Source: Sporosarcina obsidiansis
GTDB taxonomy: Bacteria > Bacillota > Bacilli > Bacillales_A > Planococcaceae
Length of the DNA stretch: 64,000 nucleotides
Assembly: GCF_009651005.1 (NCBI RefSeq)
Contig: NZ_WHVW01000007.1
Location: forward strand, 1-64,000
Direction of reading: 5' to 3'
The notes under the pieces are model-generated. The model searched no databases. It was not told the origin of the DNA and was given only the letters and a program-made list of their open reading frames with translations. The position numbers were made by a program, and so were the translations under genes. The stretch's first letter is position 1. Each line of letters opens with the position of its first letter. Positions 36,170 to 45,302 of the stretch are shown here, in pieces.

Positions 36170-36208
36170 AGTTCATCTACTCCTTATCAGTTATTTTCTT
36201 ATAGCTTT

Positions 36209-37567
36209 TTAGATCACAAACCATTGCAAATACAATAGCAAGATAATAAATGAAATGAGGGCATATAACCTATTCCATCTATACGACACTGTAAAAAGAT
36301 TTAACTTAAACTCATTCGCCAATAGATTGTTAACAGCTGTTCCCGAAGAAATAGTGTTAGCAATACCTACACTCCCCAATAAAAGAGCTCCATAATAGAT
36401 TGGCGTCAAGCCTATTAATTCCGGTTTCAACGCTGTTACAAATATAGTTAACATCACAGCTGGATGTAATCCAATTATACCTGTCAATATAATTATTAAT
36501 GCCAATACAATACTCATTACTAACGAGGAAGAACCAAAGAGAACATTTAAAACATCGATAAATTTTCCACTTACAGTAGAGTTTACAAATACATAGCTGA
36601 ACATCCCAGCTACTAAAAACATCGTGAATTCACTTTGCATATTTGGTACAGTTTTCGTCGCATGTGCCAAAAATTCTTTTTTATAATTCACCAAACATCC
36701 TCTTACTGTACACCATACGATAGGAAACAAGATTGCTACCAATGAAATAGACAAAACCATACTTAGGCTTGTATATTTTTCAACCAATAAGACCAAGCCC
36801 ATTGATAATGACAATAGAAGAAACAGCTCTAGCATTTTATAAACGACATGAATGCCTTTTATAGGTTCCTCTGAACAGGTTTCCGGTGTCTTTATAACCA
36901 TAATGCGTTCTCTTTCAAGCTTCATCAATTTTAGATCCACTAGAAAGGCAACTACCAGAGAGATTGCTGCATACCCTAGTGTATAAAATGCCAGAGTGCT
37001 CCAGTCAATTTTAAGTTGACTCACTACTAATGCCATTATTCCTAAGTATGGAGACCAAATGGTAGTTGTCGTGTACCCACGATTTAATATACTGGCTTTT
37101 AGTCTTTTTGATTGGATTTTAGTACTATTCATCAAATGAAGATTAATGATAATCGATCCAATATTTAAAATTACAGAAAAGATATGAGTTAAAAATAGAA
37201 AAATAGCGTAGATGAGATACACATTATTTTTCAGTTTGGAAAGTAGAATATCTAAAGTTTTTAAATAATCTCCTGCTTTGACCGGAATTCCTAACAACGG
37301 AGTTAAGAGAAAGATACAAACAATCGAAAGGTTTGTTGATGCACCTTCCATGAGAATAGTAAAAAAATCTTTCTTTCCGATCAATAGCAAGATTGTCATA
37401 CCGAGTAAACCGATCGTGATTTTGGCAGTCGTTCCCTTTATATAGGGCAATGAAGTGATTACATACAAGAAAATATATACATCTACAATAAAATGAACAT
37501 ACGGGTCATTCGTTAGTTGCAATATGAAAAAGCTTACGATCAATAATAGAGATAATATACTTTTCAT
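36209..37567 (-). CDS. multi-pass membrane protein of the TRAP unit, family unknown
   Basis: 452 aa from the ATG at 37567 (AGGATGAT upstream). I count about eleven to twelve hydrophobic segments with few charged loops. The layout (two halves, a re-entrant-looking GILHPAV-type turn in GIIGLHPAVMLTIF and SSGTAVNN near the C-terminus) recalls ion-transporter-superfamily carriers, to which TRAP large subunits and citrate/arsenite carriers belong. I cannot name it. It is 22 bp after the TRAP permease gene and before dehydrogenase genes, so it probably transports the same or a related solute, or a product. Confidence 0.7.
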   Translation of the reverse strand: MKSILSLLLIVSFFILQLTNDPYVHFIVDVYIFLYVITSLPYIKGTTAKITIGLLGMTILLLIGKKDFFTILMEGASTNLSIVCIFLLTPLLGIPVKAGDYLKTLDILLSKLKNNVYLIYAIFLFLTHIFSVILNIGSIIINLHLMNSTKIQSKRLKASILNRGYTTTTIWSPYLGIMALVVSQLKIDWSTLAFYTLGYAAISLVVAFLVDLKLMKLERERIMVIKTPETCSEEPIKGIHVVYKMLELFLLLSLSMGLVLLVEKYTSLSMVLSISLVAILFPIVWCTVRGCLVNYKKEFLAHATKTVPNMQSEFTMFLVAGMFSYVFVNSTVSGKFIDVLNVLFGSSSLVMSIVLALIIILTGIIGLHPAVMLTIFVTALKPELIGLTPIYYGALLLGSVGIANTISSGTAVNNLLANEFKLNLFTVSYRWNRLYALISFIILLLYLQWFVI

Positions 37568-37589
37568 ATCATCCTGCACATCTCTTCGA

Positions 37590-39494
37590 TTAGACTTCCC
37601 TGACTACTACGTATTTTTTTTTCTTTACGCGGAAGTACATATATAAGAATGGCACAGCAATGATGCCAATTATATCTGTATACCAACCTGGGAATAGTAA
37701 CAGCGCCCCTATAGCAATTACAAAAATTCTTTCGACCCAAGCTAAACGTACGCCTACACCAATTAACCAACCTTCGAAACCGCAGGCTAATATAAAGACA
37801 CCTAATACACCCGTCGCAAATGCCATTATTACTTCCTGTAGTGATCCTTGCGCAACTAATGCGGGATTGATAGCAAAGAAGAATGGGATCACGTACTTAA
37901 CGGCACCTAGCTTCATGGCTACCAAACTTGTACTCATAGGTGGACTTTTCGCTATTCCGGCAGCAGCAAATGATGCTAGTGCAACAGGTGGAGTAATATA
38001 GGAAACTGTTGCCCAATAAATAACGAACAAATGTGCCGCGATTGGATTAACACCCAATTGCACTAAAGCTGGAGCCATGACAATCGCCAAAAATACATAA
38101 ACTGCTGACACTGTCATACCCATACCTAAAACAAAACTTGTAATTGCCCCAGCGACTAGGATAAGGAAAACATTATCTCCTACAAGCGAGATTAATTCCC
38201 TAGCTAATGAAAGGGATACACCTGAAATTGATAAACCACCAACAATTAATCCTACACCCGCAATGATTCCGAGTATCTCTGCTATGGTTTTCCCCGAACT
38301 ATACACAATATCAATCAGTTTTGAGACTGACATTCTATCTTCCTTATTAAATAAACTCACAATAAGAAGGAATAAAATTGTATAAAACGGTGCTTGCGCT
38401 TCAAAATTCATCGCAGTGATTAAAAATATTAACAAAAATAAAGATAATAAATATGGCCATCCAGTGCGCAATACATTCAAGATTTTAGGGATTTCCGATT
38501 TTGATAGTCCTACTAAACCATTCTTAGCTGAATACGCATCGATTTGCATAAAAATCCCAAAGTAATATAAAAATGCGGGTATCGCTGCAGCTAATGCGAC
38601 TGTTGAGTACGGTACCCCAATGAACGAAACCATTAAAAACGCTGCAGTCCCCATAATTGGTGGAGTAATCGATCCACCTGATGAAGCTGTTGCTTCAACA
38701 GCTGCAGCATATTTCCCGTCAAACCCTGACTTCTTCATTGCTGGGATTGTCATTGGTCCAGTTGTGAGTACGTTCGAGACAGCGCTTCCACTCATCATCC
38801 CCATAAATCCACTACTCACAATAGATACTTTCGCTGACCCGCCACGTGCTCTCCCAAAAACGGCTTGGGCTAGATCGTAGAAGAAATTCGCACCGCCAGT
38901 TTGTTGTAGTACTACACCAAATAATAAAAATCCGATTAAAATTGTTGCGGCTGTTTGCAATGGCAATCCCAAAATACTACCGACACCCATTGAATGAGTT
39001 TGTGCAGTACTCATAAAATCTAATGAAACACCTTGTAAAAATTGAATCGGAATCTTATTTGCAAAAAGAGGATAGATGGAGAATACTGTCGTAATGATAG
39101 CGATCGGTAAACCTGCACATCTTCTTAGTGCATCAATGACAAGAATCCAAAGAAGAACACTGAATATTGACGCGGTTCCTGGTGCTTGATAATCCCAACC
39201 AAAGTTAATAATATTTTCTGCATTTATAGCAAAATATATTGTGATGACAATCGTTAACAAAAATAGTAAAACGTCATAAAACGGGACCTTATCTTTTCCG
39301 TATTTGCTTGAAAAAGGATAGATCAAAAACACTATAGAAAGAAAGCAAGTTAATGCTAGATACAAATATGCACTAGTAATCAATGTTACACCGAGGAAAT
39401 TCCAAAAGAATATTTGATTCAGTGTCAAAAATATCCCAATGAGAGTAAAAATAACGATAATGTTTTTCCAAAATTTATTTATTCTATGTTCCAT
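37590..39494 (-). CDS. TRAP transporter fused permease (4TM/12TM)
   Basis: 634 aa: a small-subunit-like N-terminal part of four to five membrane segments (to about residue 130), then the large DctM-type part. Typical blocks are SVLLWILVIDALRRCAGLPI, GFMGMMSGSAVSNVLTTGPMTIP, ATASSGGSITPPIMGTAAF and the repeated YITPPVALASFAAAGIA. Such fused permeases work with TAXI-type binding proteins to import dicarboxylates, glutamate or aromatic acids with a sodium gradient. A hairpin separates it from the binding-protein gene upstream. GAGGAAAGTTT precedes the ATG. Confidence 0.93.
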   Translation of the reverse strand: MEHRINKFWKNIIVIFTLIGIFLTLNQIFFWNFLGVTLITSAYLYLALTCFLSIVFLIYPFSSKYGKDKVPFYDVLLFLLTIVITIYFAINAENIINFGWDYQAPGTASIFSVLLWILVIDALRRCAGLPIAIITTVFSIYPLFANKIPIQFLQGVSLDFMSTAQTHSMGVGSILGLPLQTAATILIGFLLFGVVLQQTGGANFFYDLAQAVFGRARGGSAKVSIVSSGFMGMMSGSAVSNVLTTGPMTIPAMKKSGFDGKYAAAVEATASSGGSITPPIMGTAAFLMVSFIGVPYSTVALAAAIPAFLYYFGIFMQIDAYSAKNGLVGLSKSEIPKILNVLRTGWPYLLSLFLLIFLITAMNFEAQAPFYTILFLLIVSLFNKEDRMSVSKLIDIVYSSGKTIAEILGIIAGVGLIVGGLSISGVSLSLARELISLVGDNVFLILVAGAITSFVLGMGMTVSAVYVFLAIVMAPALVQLGVNPIAAHLFVIYWATVSYITPPVALASFAAAGIAKSPPMSTSLVAMKLGAVKYVIPFFFAINPALVAQGSLQEVIMAFATGVLGVFILACGFEGWLIGVGVRLAWVERIFVIAIGALLLFPGWYTDIIGIIAVPFLYMYFRVKKKKYVVVREV

Positions 39495-39533
39495 AAACTT
39501 TCCTCACTTTCTTTTATAGTTCGGTATGAAAAA

Positions 39534-39571
39534 GAATGGAAATAAAACAGTGTTTATTTTTATTTCCATTC
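39534..39571. terminator. hairpin between TAXI binding protein and TRAP permease genes
   Basis: GAATGGAAATAAAA (39534-39547) pairs perfectly with TTTTATTTCCATTC (39558-39571). It lies between two genes that must be co-expressed, so it is probably a partial terminator or an RNA-stabilising element that gives more binding protein than permease. Confidence 0.7.
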
Positions 39572-39592
39572 AGCAATACTTTTATAGTTAGT

Positions 39593-40756
39593 TTATTTAA
39601 GATTGTCTTTTTTATATTTTACCCATTCATCGTTCCACTGTTCGCCTTTTGCATTTGGTGTAAATTCACTCCAAAGTTCTTTTAGCTTGTCTGCCCGTTC
39701 TAGTAATTCATTGTTCTTCTGATCAGCTTCTTCAGTCCAAACGCCCTTTTCTTTATAATACTTAATGGCACCTTCATGGAATGGAACAACTAAAGGCTCT
39801 AACAAGACTTTCTCAATACTTGCATCTTTTAATGAAGTCGTAACATCTTTGTAGCTATCGTATTGTTCGTCAATTGCTTTAACTAATTCGTAAACATCAT
39901 CTTCACTTTTATCGCTGTACGCAGTGATTGGTGTACTATAAGAAATCCCGTGTACAACTTCCCCTTCTTTCATACCTGCCCCTTTTTCAAACGGCTCGAT
40001 TTTCACTGAAGGTGCAACTTCAGCCACTCTAGCAATTGTTTCTGCTGAATCGTCAGTAAGGTCTAACCATTTAAACTTAACGGCACTTTCCAACTCAAAC
40101 ATTGGTGATCCAAATACATTAAAGAGAATCGCTTCGATTTGCCCAGACTTAAATGCGTTACCTTGGTCTGAATAGGATACCTTTACTGGCTTCACGTCAT
40201 CCCATGTCAATCCACCATATGCTAGATATGCTTCCATCTTATTATTTACTGAAGGATTGGAAAGAATATATGGTACCTTTTTTCCTTTCAACTGACTAGG
40301 ATCATCAATTCCTGAATCTTCTCGCACAGCTAGTCCAATGGGTCCTACCGGTGCCCAAACCATTCGTACATCTTGAGGACCCCATTCTTTATTTGAAAAG
40401 TCCAATTCCCCTTCAAAAGCATAAATGTATTCTTCACCTAATCTAGCAAAGTCCGCTGTTTTATTTTTCAAAGGTGCCATACGTCCAACACCTGTATCTG
40501 AAGGTAGTAATCTAATTTGCGAATCATATTTTTTCGTAAACGTGTCCGCGATAGCTGCCATGTCATTGTAAGTACCTGAACCTACACTATAAACCGACCA
40601 AACCATACTCTCTGGCATTCCACTTGCATTTTCTTCTGACTTGTTGCCAGTTCCGTTCGACGTGTTTTCTTCCTCTGATGACTCTGACTTGCCACAACCA
40701 CTTATAACAAGCAATAAAACAGATAATATACTAATTAATGATAGAATTTTTTTCAT
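39593..40756 (-). CDS. TAXI-family TRAP solute-binding lipoprotein
   Basis: 387 aa from the ATG at 40756 (GAGGTGTATAAAA upstream); the frame extends to 40825 over the previous gene but this part is not family-like. Signal peptide with lipobox VISGC (Cys at about 21). TAXI-type blocks: SVGSGTYNDMAAIADTF, LPSDTGVGRMAPLKN, and KGKKVPYILSNPSVNNKM. It binds the substrate outside the cell for the fused permease. It is in unit D after the crotonase gene, 11 bp away. Confidence 0.92.
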   Translation of the reverse strand: MKKILSLISILSVLLLVISGCGKSESSEEENTSNGTGNKSEENASGMPESMVWSVYSVGSGTYNDMAAIADTFTKKYDSQIRLLPSDTGVGRMAPLKNKTADFARLGEEYIYAFEGELDFSNKEWGPQDVRMVWAPVGPIGLAVREDSGIDDPSQLKGKKVPYILSNPSVNNKMEAYLAYGGLTWDDVKPVKVSYSDQGNAFKSGQIEAILFNVFGSPMFELESAVKFKWLDLTDDSAETIARVAEVAPSVKIEPFEKGAGMKEGEVVHGISYSTPITAYSDKSEDDVYELVKAIDEQYDSYKDVTTSLKDASIEKVLLEPLVVPFHEGAIKYYKEKGVWTEEADQKNNELLERADKLKELWSEFTPNAKGEQWNDEWVKYKKDNLK

Positions 40757-40767
40757 TTTTATACACC

Positions 40768-41523
40768 TCAGTTTCTTATAATTGATGGAGCAGGGGATAG
40801 TAATGACAATTCTTGACCCAAACATTGTTCAATTAACAAGCCTTCTCTAGGTCCTACTGATTCAATTAAAAGTAGAGACTCTTTCCACTTTCTAACAGCC
40901 AAAGATCCTTTATCAGCGATAGTCTTCGCATACTCTAGAGCTGTTTCAAACAACTCATTTTCCGGAACGACAGCTTCCACTCCACCATATTGTTGAACCT
41001 CTTGTGCTGTAATTCTTCCTCCGGTTAATGCTAGTGATCTTACCTTTTGTGGTGGTAATAGTCTTGATAGACCTTTCGCACCGCCAACAACCCCTACATT
41101 AATTTCCGGAATTGAAAAGAAAGCGTTTTCTGCAGCGACAATAATATCTCCACAGGCTGCAAACACTGCACCTGCTCCAACAGCAGCACCATTCACTGCC
41201 ACAACCATTGGTATTGCACAAGAATAGAAGTCCGCGCCAGATTTACGTAAAATCGGTCTTCTTAAAGCCGCTTCTTCGACAGAGTCTTTAGCAAGTTGCT
41301 TAACGTCTGCACCCGCTGAAAATATTTTTTGGCTTGAATTAAAGATCATTGAACAAAGTTCCATGTCTTGGTTGATATAGTTCATAATAGCACTCAATTC
41401 CAAGTAGCTTTCTTTAATAAATGCATTAACTGGTGCACGATTCATCGTCACAACTAAAATTTTGTTATTATAAATTTTTTCCACTTTAAAATATTTCAAC
41501 TTATTTAAAAAATTATCATACAT
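40768..41523 (-). CDS. enoyl-CoA hydratase/isomerase-family protein
   Basis: 251 aa from the ATG at 41523; a TTG at 41538 lies before the GGAG site. Crotonase fold with SAGADVKQL and PEINVGVVGGAKG, keeping the second Glu. The first block reads AVGAGAVFAACGD, with a hydrophobic residue where the first hydratase Glu should be. One-glutamate crotonases include isomerases, CaiD-like hydratases and ring-acting enzymes, so I leave the reaction open. It follows the CoA-transferase gene by 21 bp. Confidence 0.85.
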   Translation of the reverse strand: MYDNFLNKLKYFKVEKIYNNKILVVTMNRAPVNAFIKESYLELSAIMNYINQDMELCSMIFNSSQKIFSAGADVKQLAKDSVEEAALRRPILRKSGADFYSCAIPMVVAVNGAAVGAGAVFAACGDIIVAAENAFFSIPEINVGVVGGAKGLSRLLPPQKVRSLALTGGRITAQEVQQYGGVEAVVPENELFETALEYAKTIADKGSLAVRKWKESLLLIESVGPREGLLIEQCLGQELSLLSPAPSIIRN

Positions 41524-41544
41524 TTCATCCAACTCCAATTCTTT

Positions 41545-42711
41545 TTAGTGTTGAGCAACTTTTAAAATATCCTTAATTTCTATGCTGCTATACCCAAGTT
41601 CCTTTAAAATTTCTTCTGTATTATATCCAATTGGCGGTGCTGGATTTTCCTTGCGATCTTTATCATCCGATAGCTTAATGACAACACCCGGAACGATTAT
41701 CTCATCGCCCTCCAATTCAAGGCTTAATAACATATTTCTTTCCTTCAGCTGCTCATCTTCTAGTAAATCATTGATTGAATTCACTTTCCCACAGGCAATT
41801 TTTCTTTCACGCAATAGATCAATGATTTCATTTGTTGTTCGAGCACCTGTCCATTTATTAACTTCACTCTCTAAATAATCATAGTCTTTTAATCGTGAAT
41901 TTGTTGTGGAATATATTTCCGCATACTCTGGTTTTCCAATTACTGAACAAAAATCTATCCACATGTTTTCCGTTAATGGCGCTATATATAAATAACCGTC
42001 TTTTGATTTGAATGTTGTAGCAAATACATTTGTACTGCGGTTTCCTGCACGATTGGGAACTTTATCAAAAACTGAAGCAAGAGATAAGTTATAAGCTAAC
42101 ATGGATACCAGTGAATCATACATCCCTACGTCCACTAACTGTCCTTTTCCAGTTCTGCTTCTCGACGCCAGTCCTAGCAACACACCGATAGCACCTTGAA
42201 ATGCTGCAATATGGTCGGCAATAAATAATCCTGTTTTCAAAGGTTGGCCATCTTTTTCACCCGTTAGGTGGGCTACCCCGCTCATTGCTTGAATAATGCC
42301 ATCAAACGCACCGTAATCTTTCATGGGTCCTGTTAATCCAAACCCTGTAATGTGTGTCATTATCATTTTGTCATTTAGCTTTGAAACTTCTTCATACCCA
42401 ATACCTAATCGTTCTGGCACGCCTACAGAGTAGTTTGTCACCAATACATCAGATGTTTGAATTAATTTGCGGATTACTTTTTTTCCTTCCTTCGACTTTA
42501 AATCCAACGCTAAAGTTCTTTTATTACGATTCATCGCTTGAAAGTAAATACTAGATCCTTTATGCATCGGATTCGCATAGCGGGAAGGTTCTCCTGTGAG
42601 CGGTTCTATCTTAATTACTTCAGCACCGTGATCTGCAAGAATTTGAGAACAATGCGGTCCTGCGATATAGTGTGTAAAATCTAAAACTTTAATTCCATCT
42701 AGCGCACCCAT
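41545..42711 (-). CDS. class III CoA transferase (CaiB/BaiF family)
   Basis: 388 aa. N-terminal VLDFTHYIAGPHCSQILADHGAEV (split over two strands) and EVIKIEP are typical, and GAFDGIIQAMSG holds the predicted catalytic Asp at about 137. It is the first gene of unit D and divergent from the second LysR gene. It probably attaches CoA to the acid imported by the TRAP system, using another acyl-CoA as donor. It is paralogous to the transferase of unit B, only moderately similar. ATAGGGGGTTGGAAAG precedes the ATG. Confidence 0.92.
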   Translation of the reverse strand: MGALDGIKVLDFTHYIAGPHCSQILADHGAEVIKIEPLTGEPSRYANPMHKGSSIYFQAMNRNKRTLALDLKSKEGKKVIRKLIQTSDVLVTNYSVGVPERLGIGYEEVSKLNDKMIMTHITGFGLTGPMKDYGAFDGIIQAMSGVAHLTGEKDGQPLKTGLFIADHIAAFQGAIGVLLGLASRSRTGKGQLVDVGMYDSLVSMLAYNLSLASVFDKVPNRAGNRSTNVFATTFKSKDGYLYIAPLTENMWIDFCSVIGKPEYAEIYSTTNSRLKDYDYLESEVNKWTGARTTNEIIDLLRERKIACGKVNSINDLLEDEQLKERNMLLSLELEGDEIIVPGVVIKLSDDKDRKENPAPPIGYNTEEILKELGYSSIEIKDILKVAQH

Positions 42712-42940
42712 CTTTCCAACCCCCTATTTGTAAGTATTTAGGTAACTCAATATTTTTTTATGAAAACAAATTTACATTGCTAACAAAATTCAGAATAATG
42801 AGTTCTCTAATATTTTTTAATTTATCATATAATTAAAACTGATGTAAAATATGAAAATATTATGTTATCATAGGTTTTGATTATGTTAAAAAGTAAGTTT
42901 TAATTCTTATATTAGAAAGTTGAATGAAAGGGGGATTTCA
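42712..42940. promoter_or_regulatory. divergent control region of unit D and the second LysR gene
   Basis: A 229-bp very AT-rich spacer. The minus strand carries ATATTTTACATCAG, sharing ATATTTTACAT with the promoter module at 31512-31576. ATTATGTTATCAT (42863-42875) is a possible LTTR half-site region. No clean hexamer pair with 17-nt spacing is visible in either direction. Confidence 0.45.
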
Positions 42941-43882
42941 ATGAATATAGAACAACTCAAATACATTGTTGAAATTTTTGATACTGGATCAATCACTGCA
43001 GCATCGAAAAAACTACATGTTTCACAACCTAACATTAGTCAATCCATTATTAATCTAGAAAAAGAATTGAACATAAAACTTTTTGAAAGATCGCGAACCG
43101 GGGCACATGCTACGGATTTGGGCGTCTTATTTATAGAAAAGTCTAAAGTGATCTTAGATCATCTTGACGACTTGCAAAACATTGCACAAATTGAAAATGA
43201 CTCCTTGAACGGAACACTTTCACTTATGATTATTCCAATAATTAGTATTTCGATTCTGTCCAAGACTCTGAATTCCTTCAAAAGTAAGTATCCTGGTGTG
43301 CAATTTGAAGTAACGGAAGATGGTTCTCACCATATTTTGAAATGTGTTATAGAGGGGATTGCAGATATCGGGATTATCACTCTTCGCAGTGATATGGAAT
43401 GTGATTCTAGAGTTCATTTCGAACCACTGTTTACAAGTAAAACAATTGCGTATGTAGGGAAAAATTCACCCCTTGCAGACAAGAAAGAAATTTCTTTAAG
43501 CGAGGTCATTGATTACCCGTTAGTGCTCTTCAATGAGAGATATTCGACTAGTAATCATTTACGCCACTTGTTACAAAAATACGGAACTCCAAATATTCTT
43601 TTTTCATCTAGTAATTCAGATGCAATGCGTAATGTCATTGCCGAGAGCACAGCAATAGGTTTCTATAGTGATATTTCATTAAAAACTGATCCTTTCATTA
43701 TGAATAAAGATATCATACCTTTACGCATAAGAAGTACGACTGACGTTTATTCAATTTATGGGATTATTACCAGGAAACAATCCTTCCGCTCCCTCCTCAT
43801 CCAAAAGTTTATTGATGAGCTTAAGATGCAAGCCGAACTTTTTAAACAACTACATGATTTACCCGACTACTCTAAAATATAA
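42941..43882 (+). CDS. LysR-type transcriptional regulator
   Basis: 313 aa from the ATG at 42941 after GAAAGGGGGATTTCA. N-terminal helix-turn-helix (MNIEQLKYIVEIFDTGSITA, then HVSQPNISQSIINLEKELN) closely resembles that of the regulator at 17458, suggesting a duplicated pair. The effector domain spans roughly residues 90-295. It is divergent from unit D and probably regulates it. No terminator is obvious directly after it; the palindromic element at 44019 may serve. Confidence 0.92.
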   Translation: MNIEQLKYIVEIFDTGSITAASKKLHVSQPNISQSIINLEKELNIKLFERSRTGAHATDLGVLFIEKSKVILDHLDDLQNIAQIENDSLNGTLSLMIIPIISISILSKTLNSFKSKYPGVQFEVTEDGSHHILKCVIEGIADIGIITLRSDMECDSRVHFEPLFTSKTIAYVGKNSPLADKKEISLSEVIDYPLVLFNERYSTSNHLRHLLQKYGTPNILFSSSNSDAMRNVIAESTAIGFYSDISLKTDPFIMNKDIIPLRIRSTTDVYSIYGIITRKQSFRSLLIQKFIDELKMQAELFKQLHDLPDYSKI

Positions 43883-44018
43883 ATTATTCAAATGCTTGGG
43901 CTCTCTTACTATAAGTAGACCTCCACATAAAGTGTCCACTCCAATCTTGTTATGCACTTCTCTTCCACCTTCACAGTTTGTGATTTGCCCTATGCATTGC
44001 AGAGCACATAAATTAAAC

Positions 44019-44148
44019 GAGGCTGGGACAGAACTCAATGGAATGAAAAAACCGCGTGAAGCCAAGTTGCAAGAATCTTGGTTTCGCGCGGTTTTAATTT
44101 GGGGAATATTGTTGATTACACAATATTTTCTGCTAATGTCCCAGCCTC
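44019..44148. repeat. 130-bp palindromic intergenic repeat element
   Basis: Perfect 12-bp terminal inverted repeats, GAGGCTGGGACA at 44019-44030 and TGTCCCAGCCTC at 44137-44148, enclose a second strong hairpin (AAAACCGCG...CCAAG / CTTGG...CGCGGTTTT, about 44047-44095). The frame found over it is only a by-product. Elements of this kind with GAGGCTGGGACA ends are scattered through Bacillales genomes, as I recall them. It could be a non-autonomous mobile element or a structured RNA/terminator. Bases 43883-44018 hold nothing else. Confidence 0.75.
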
Positions 44149-44154
44149 ACATTT

Positions 44155-44394
44155 TTAATATAGTCGTTGATGGTGTAGATACTGTTGATTGGGACATAAC
44201 GGAAATTCATTTATATCTTGGATGGTATATAGATCGTATTGTTTTAAGGCAAATTGTACTTGATAAAGGTATTCTATAATCTGCAATTTCCCATCAGAAA
44301 TCCCACATAGTATCCCTGTCGTGCCTTGACCATTCATAAATGAAACACCAATTGGCTGACCTATTAAATAATATACCTTCTGTTGCCATTTCAT
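44155..44394 (-). CDS. small unknown protein, about 79 aa
   Basis: Beginning at the ATG at 44394 the translation is compact and protein-like (LIGQPIGVSFMNGQGTTGIL, then an aromatic-rich YLYQVQFALKQYDLYTIQDI). The open frame reaches 44541, but its upstream part is low-complexity and unconvincing. There is no clear Shine-Dalgarno for either start, which lowers confidence. The sequence recalls small bacillary proteins of unknown function, possibly spore-associated. It lies 6 bp beside the palindromic repeat. Confidence 0.45.
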   Translation of the reverse strand: MKWQQKVYYLIGQPIGVSFMNGQGTTGILCGISDGKLQIIEYLYQVQFALKQYDLYTIQDINEFPLCPNQQYLHHQRLY

Positions 44395-44539
44395 GGTTAA
44401 CACTGCTTTTAAACGGTAATTTACAACTCGTATATTCATTTCATAATTATAGTGTATGATTTTGTTTATAAATTGTTGAATTATTATTTGTAGTAGGAAA
44501 ATATATAAATTATTTACATGGTAATAAAAAATTGTCTTC

Positions 44540-44684
44540 AAATGGTGATTGGGCTGTTGATGTGAATGGTCTTGTCAAGAAGTTTAGCGATCATCGCGCT
44601 GTTGACGGAGTAGATCTCATGGTACATGGTGGGTCCATTTACAGGATGCTTAGTCCGAATAGGGCTGGGAAAACAACCAAATGA
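44540..44684 (+). pseudogene. fragment of an ABC-transporter ATPase gene
   Basis: About 46 codons translate as VNGLVKKFSDHRAVDGVDL, then GGSIYRMLSPNRAGKTTK and a TGA. This is the beginning of a drug-type ABC ATPase up to a damaged Walker A (GPNGAGKTT has become SPNRAGKTT). Nothing of the remainder follows, so it is a dead fragment. Confidence 0.7.
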
Positions 44685-44754
44685 AGGATGCCTGTGCAAG
44701 AAACTATTGCGTTTGTTTAAACATTCACATTTGTAAAACAATTATGTTTTTTCA

Positions 44755-45170
44755 CATACAGGCAATACTCACAAATGAGTGTCGTGACGGCCAGGTAATT
44801 AAAATCATACCGATTGCCTACTAATTTGAACTGCCCTGGTTTTGCACGAAGATTGACCCAGATAACAATTGACTTGGTTTTGCCATTTCCATAATTAATG
44901 AGTAGCTCGCGGTAAGGTCCGATGTCTGAAAACGGTGTGTTCGGTTACATAGGCTTTGCATACTGCCTGGTACCTGTAAATGTTTGAATCTCACTACCAT
45001 CAGTATTTTTTTATTGAGCGTTTCTGACTGAACGGATGTAAGGCCGCTGATTTCAGCGGGAAATTCAAAATTTGCCGGTGACTATTCCTGCGTGGAACTG
45101 CACCCTGCCAGCAACAGGAAGGTATATAAGATAATCCATTTTCCATATCTTTTTGCTACTTTACGTTTGC
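44755..45170 (-). pseudogene. decayed lipoprotein gene
   Basis: Minus-strand translation shows LAGCSSTQE (a lipobox) near 45115, then FEFPAEISGLTSVQSETLN, then DGSEIQTFTGTRQYAKPM, a stop, and DIGPYRELLINYGNGKTKS continuing to FKLVGNRYDFNYLAVTTL. The pieces are in different frames with at least one in-frame stop, so the gene is broken. It looks like a small secreted lipoprotein of unknown function. Confidence 0.6.
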
Positions 45171-45302
45171 TCTTATATAAACAGTCGGATAAACCTGAAG
45201 GAAGTGATAGAAGTTGAAAAGATAGGACAAGATTAAGATGATCGTTGATCGGTCTATAAAGACTATATAAAATAAATCCAATTTAACGTTAGGGAACCAA
45301 AA

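Noticed and set aside
43758..44279. 173-codon plus-strand frame
   Set aside because: Begins inside the second LysR gene in another frame and runs through the palindromic repeat; no site and no family-like sequence.
44538..44741. 67-codon minus-strand frame
   Set aside because: It is the antisense of an ABC-ATPase fragment on the plus strand.
44689..44763. GCCTGT/ACAGGC inverted repeat
   Set aside because: Only six bases pair and no T-run follows; probably chance.
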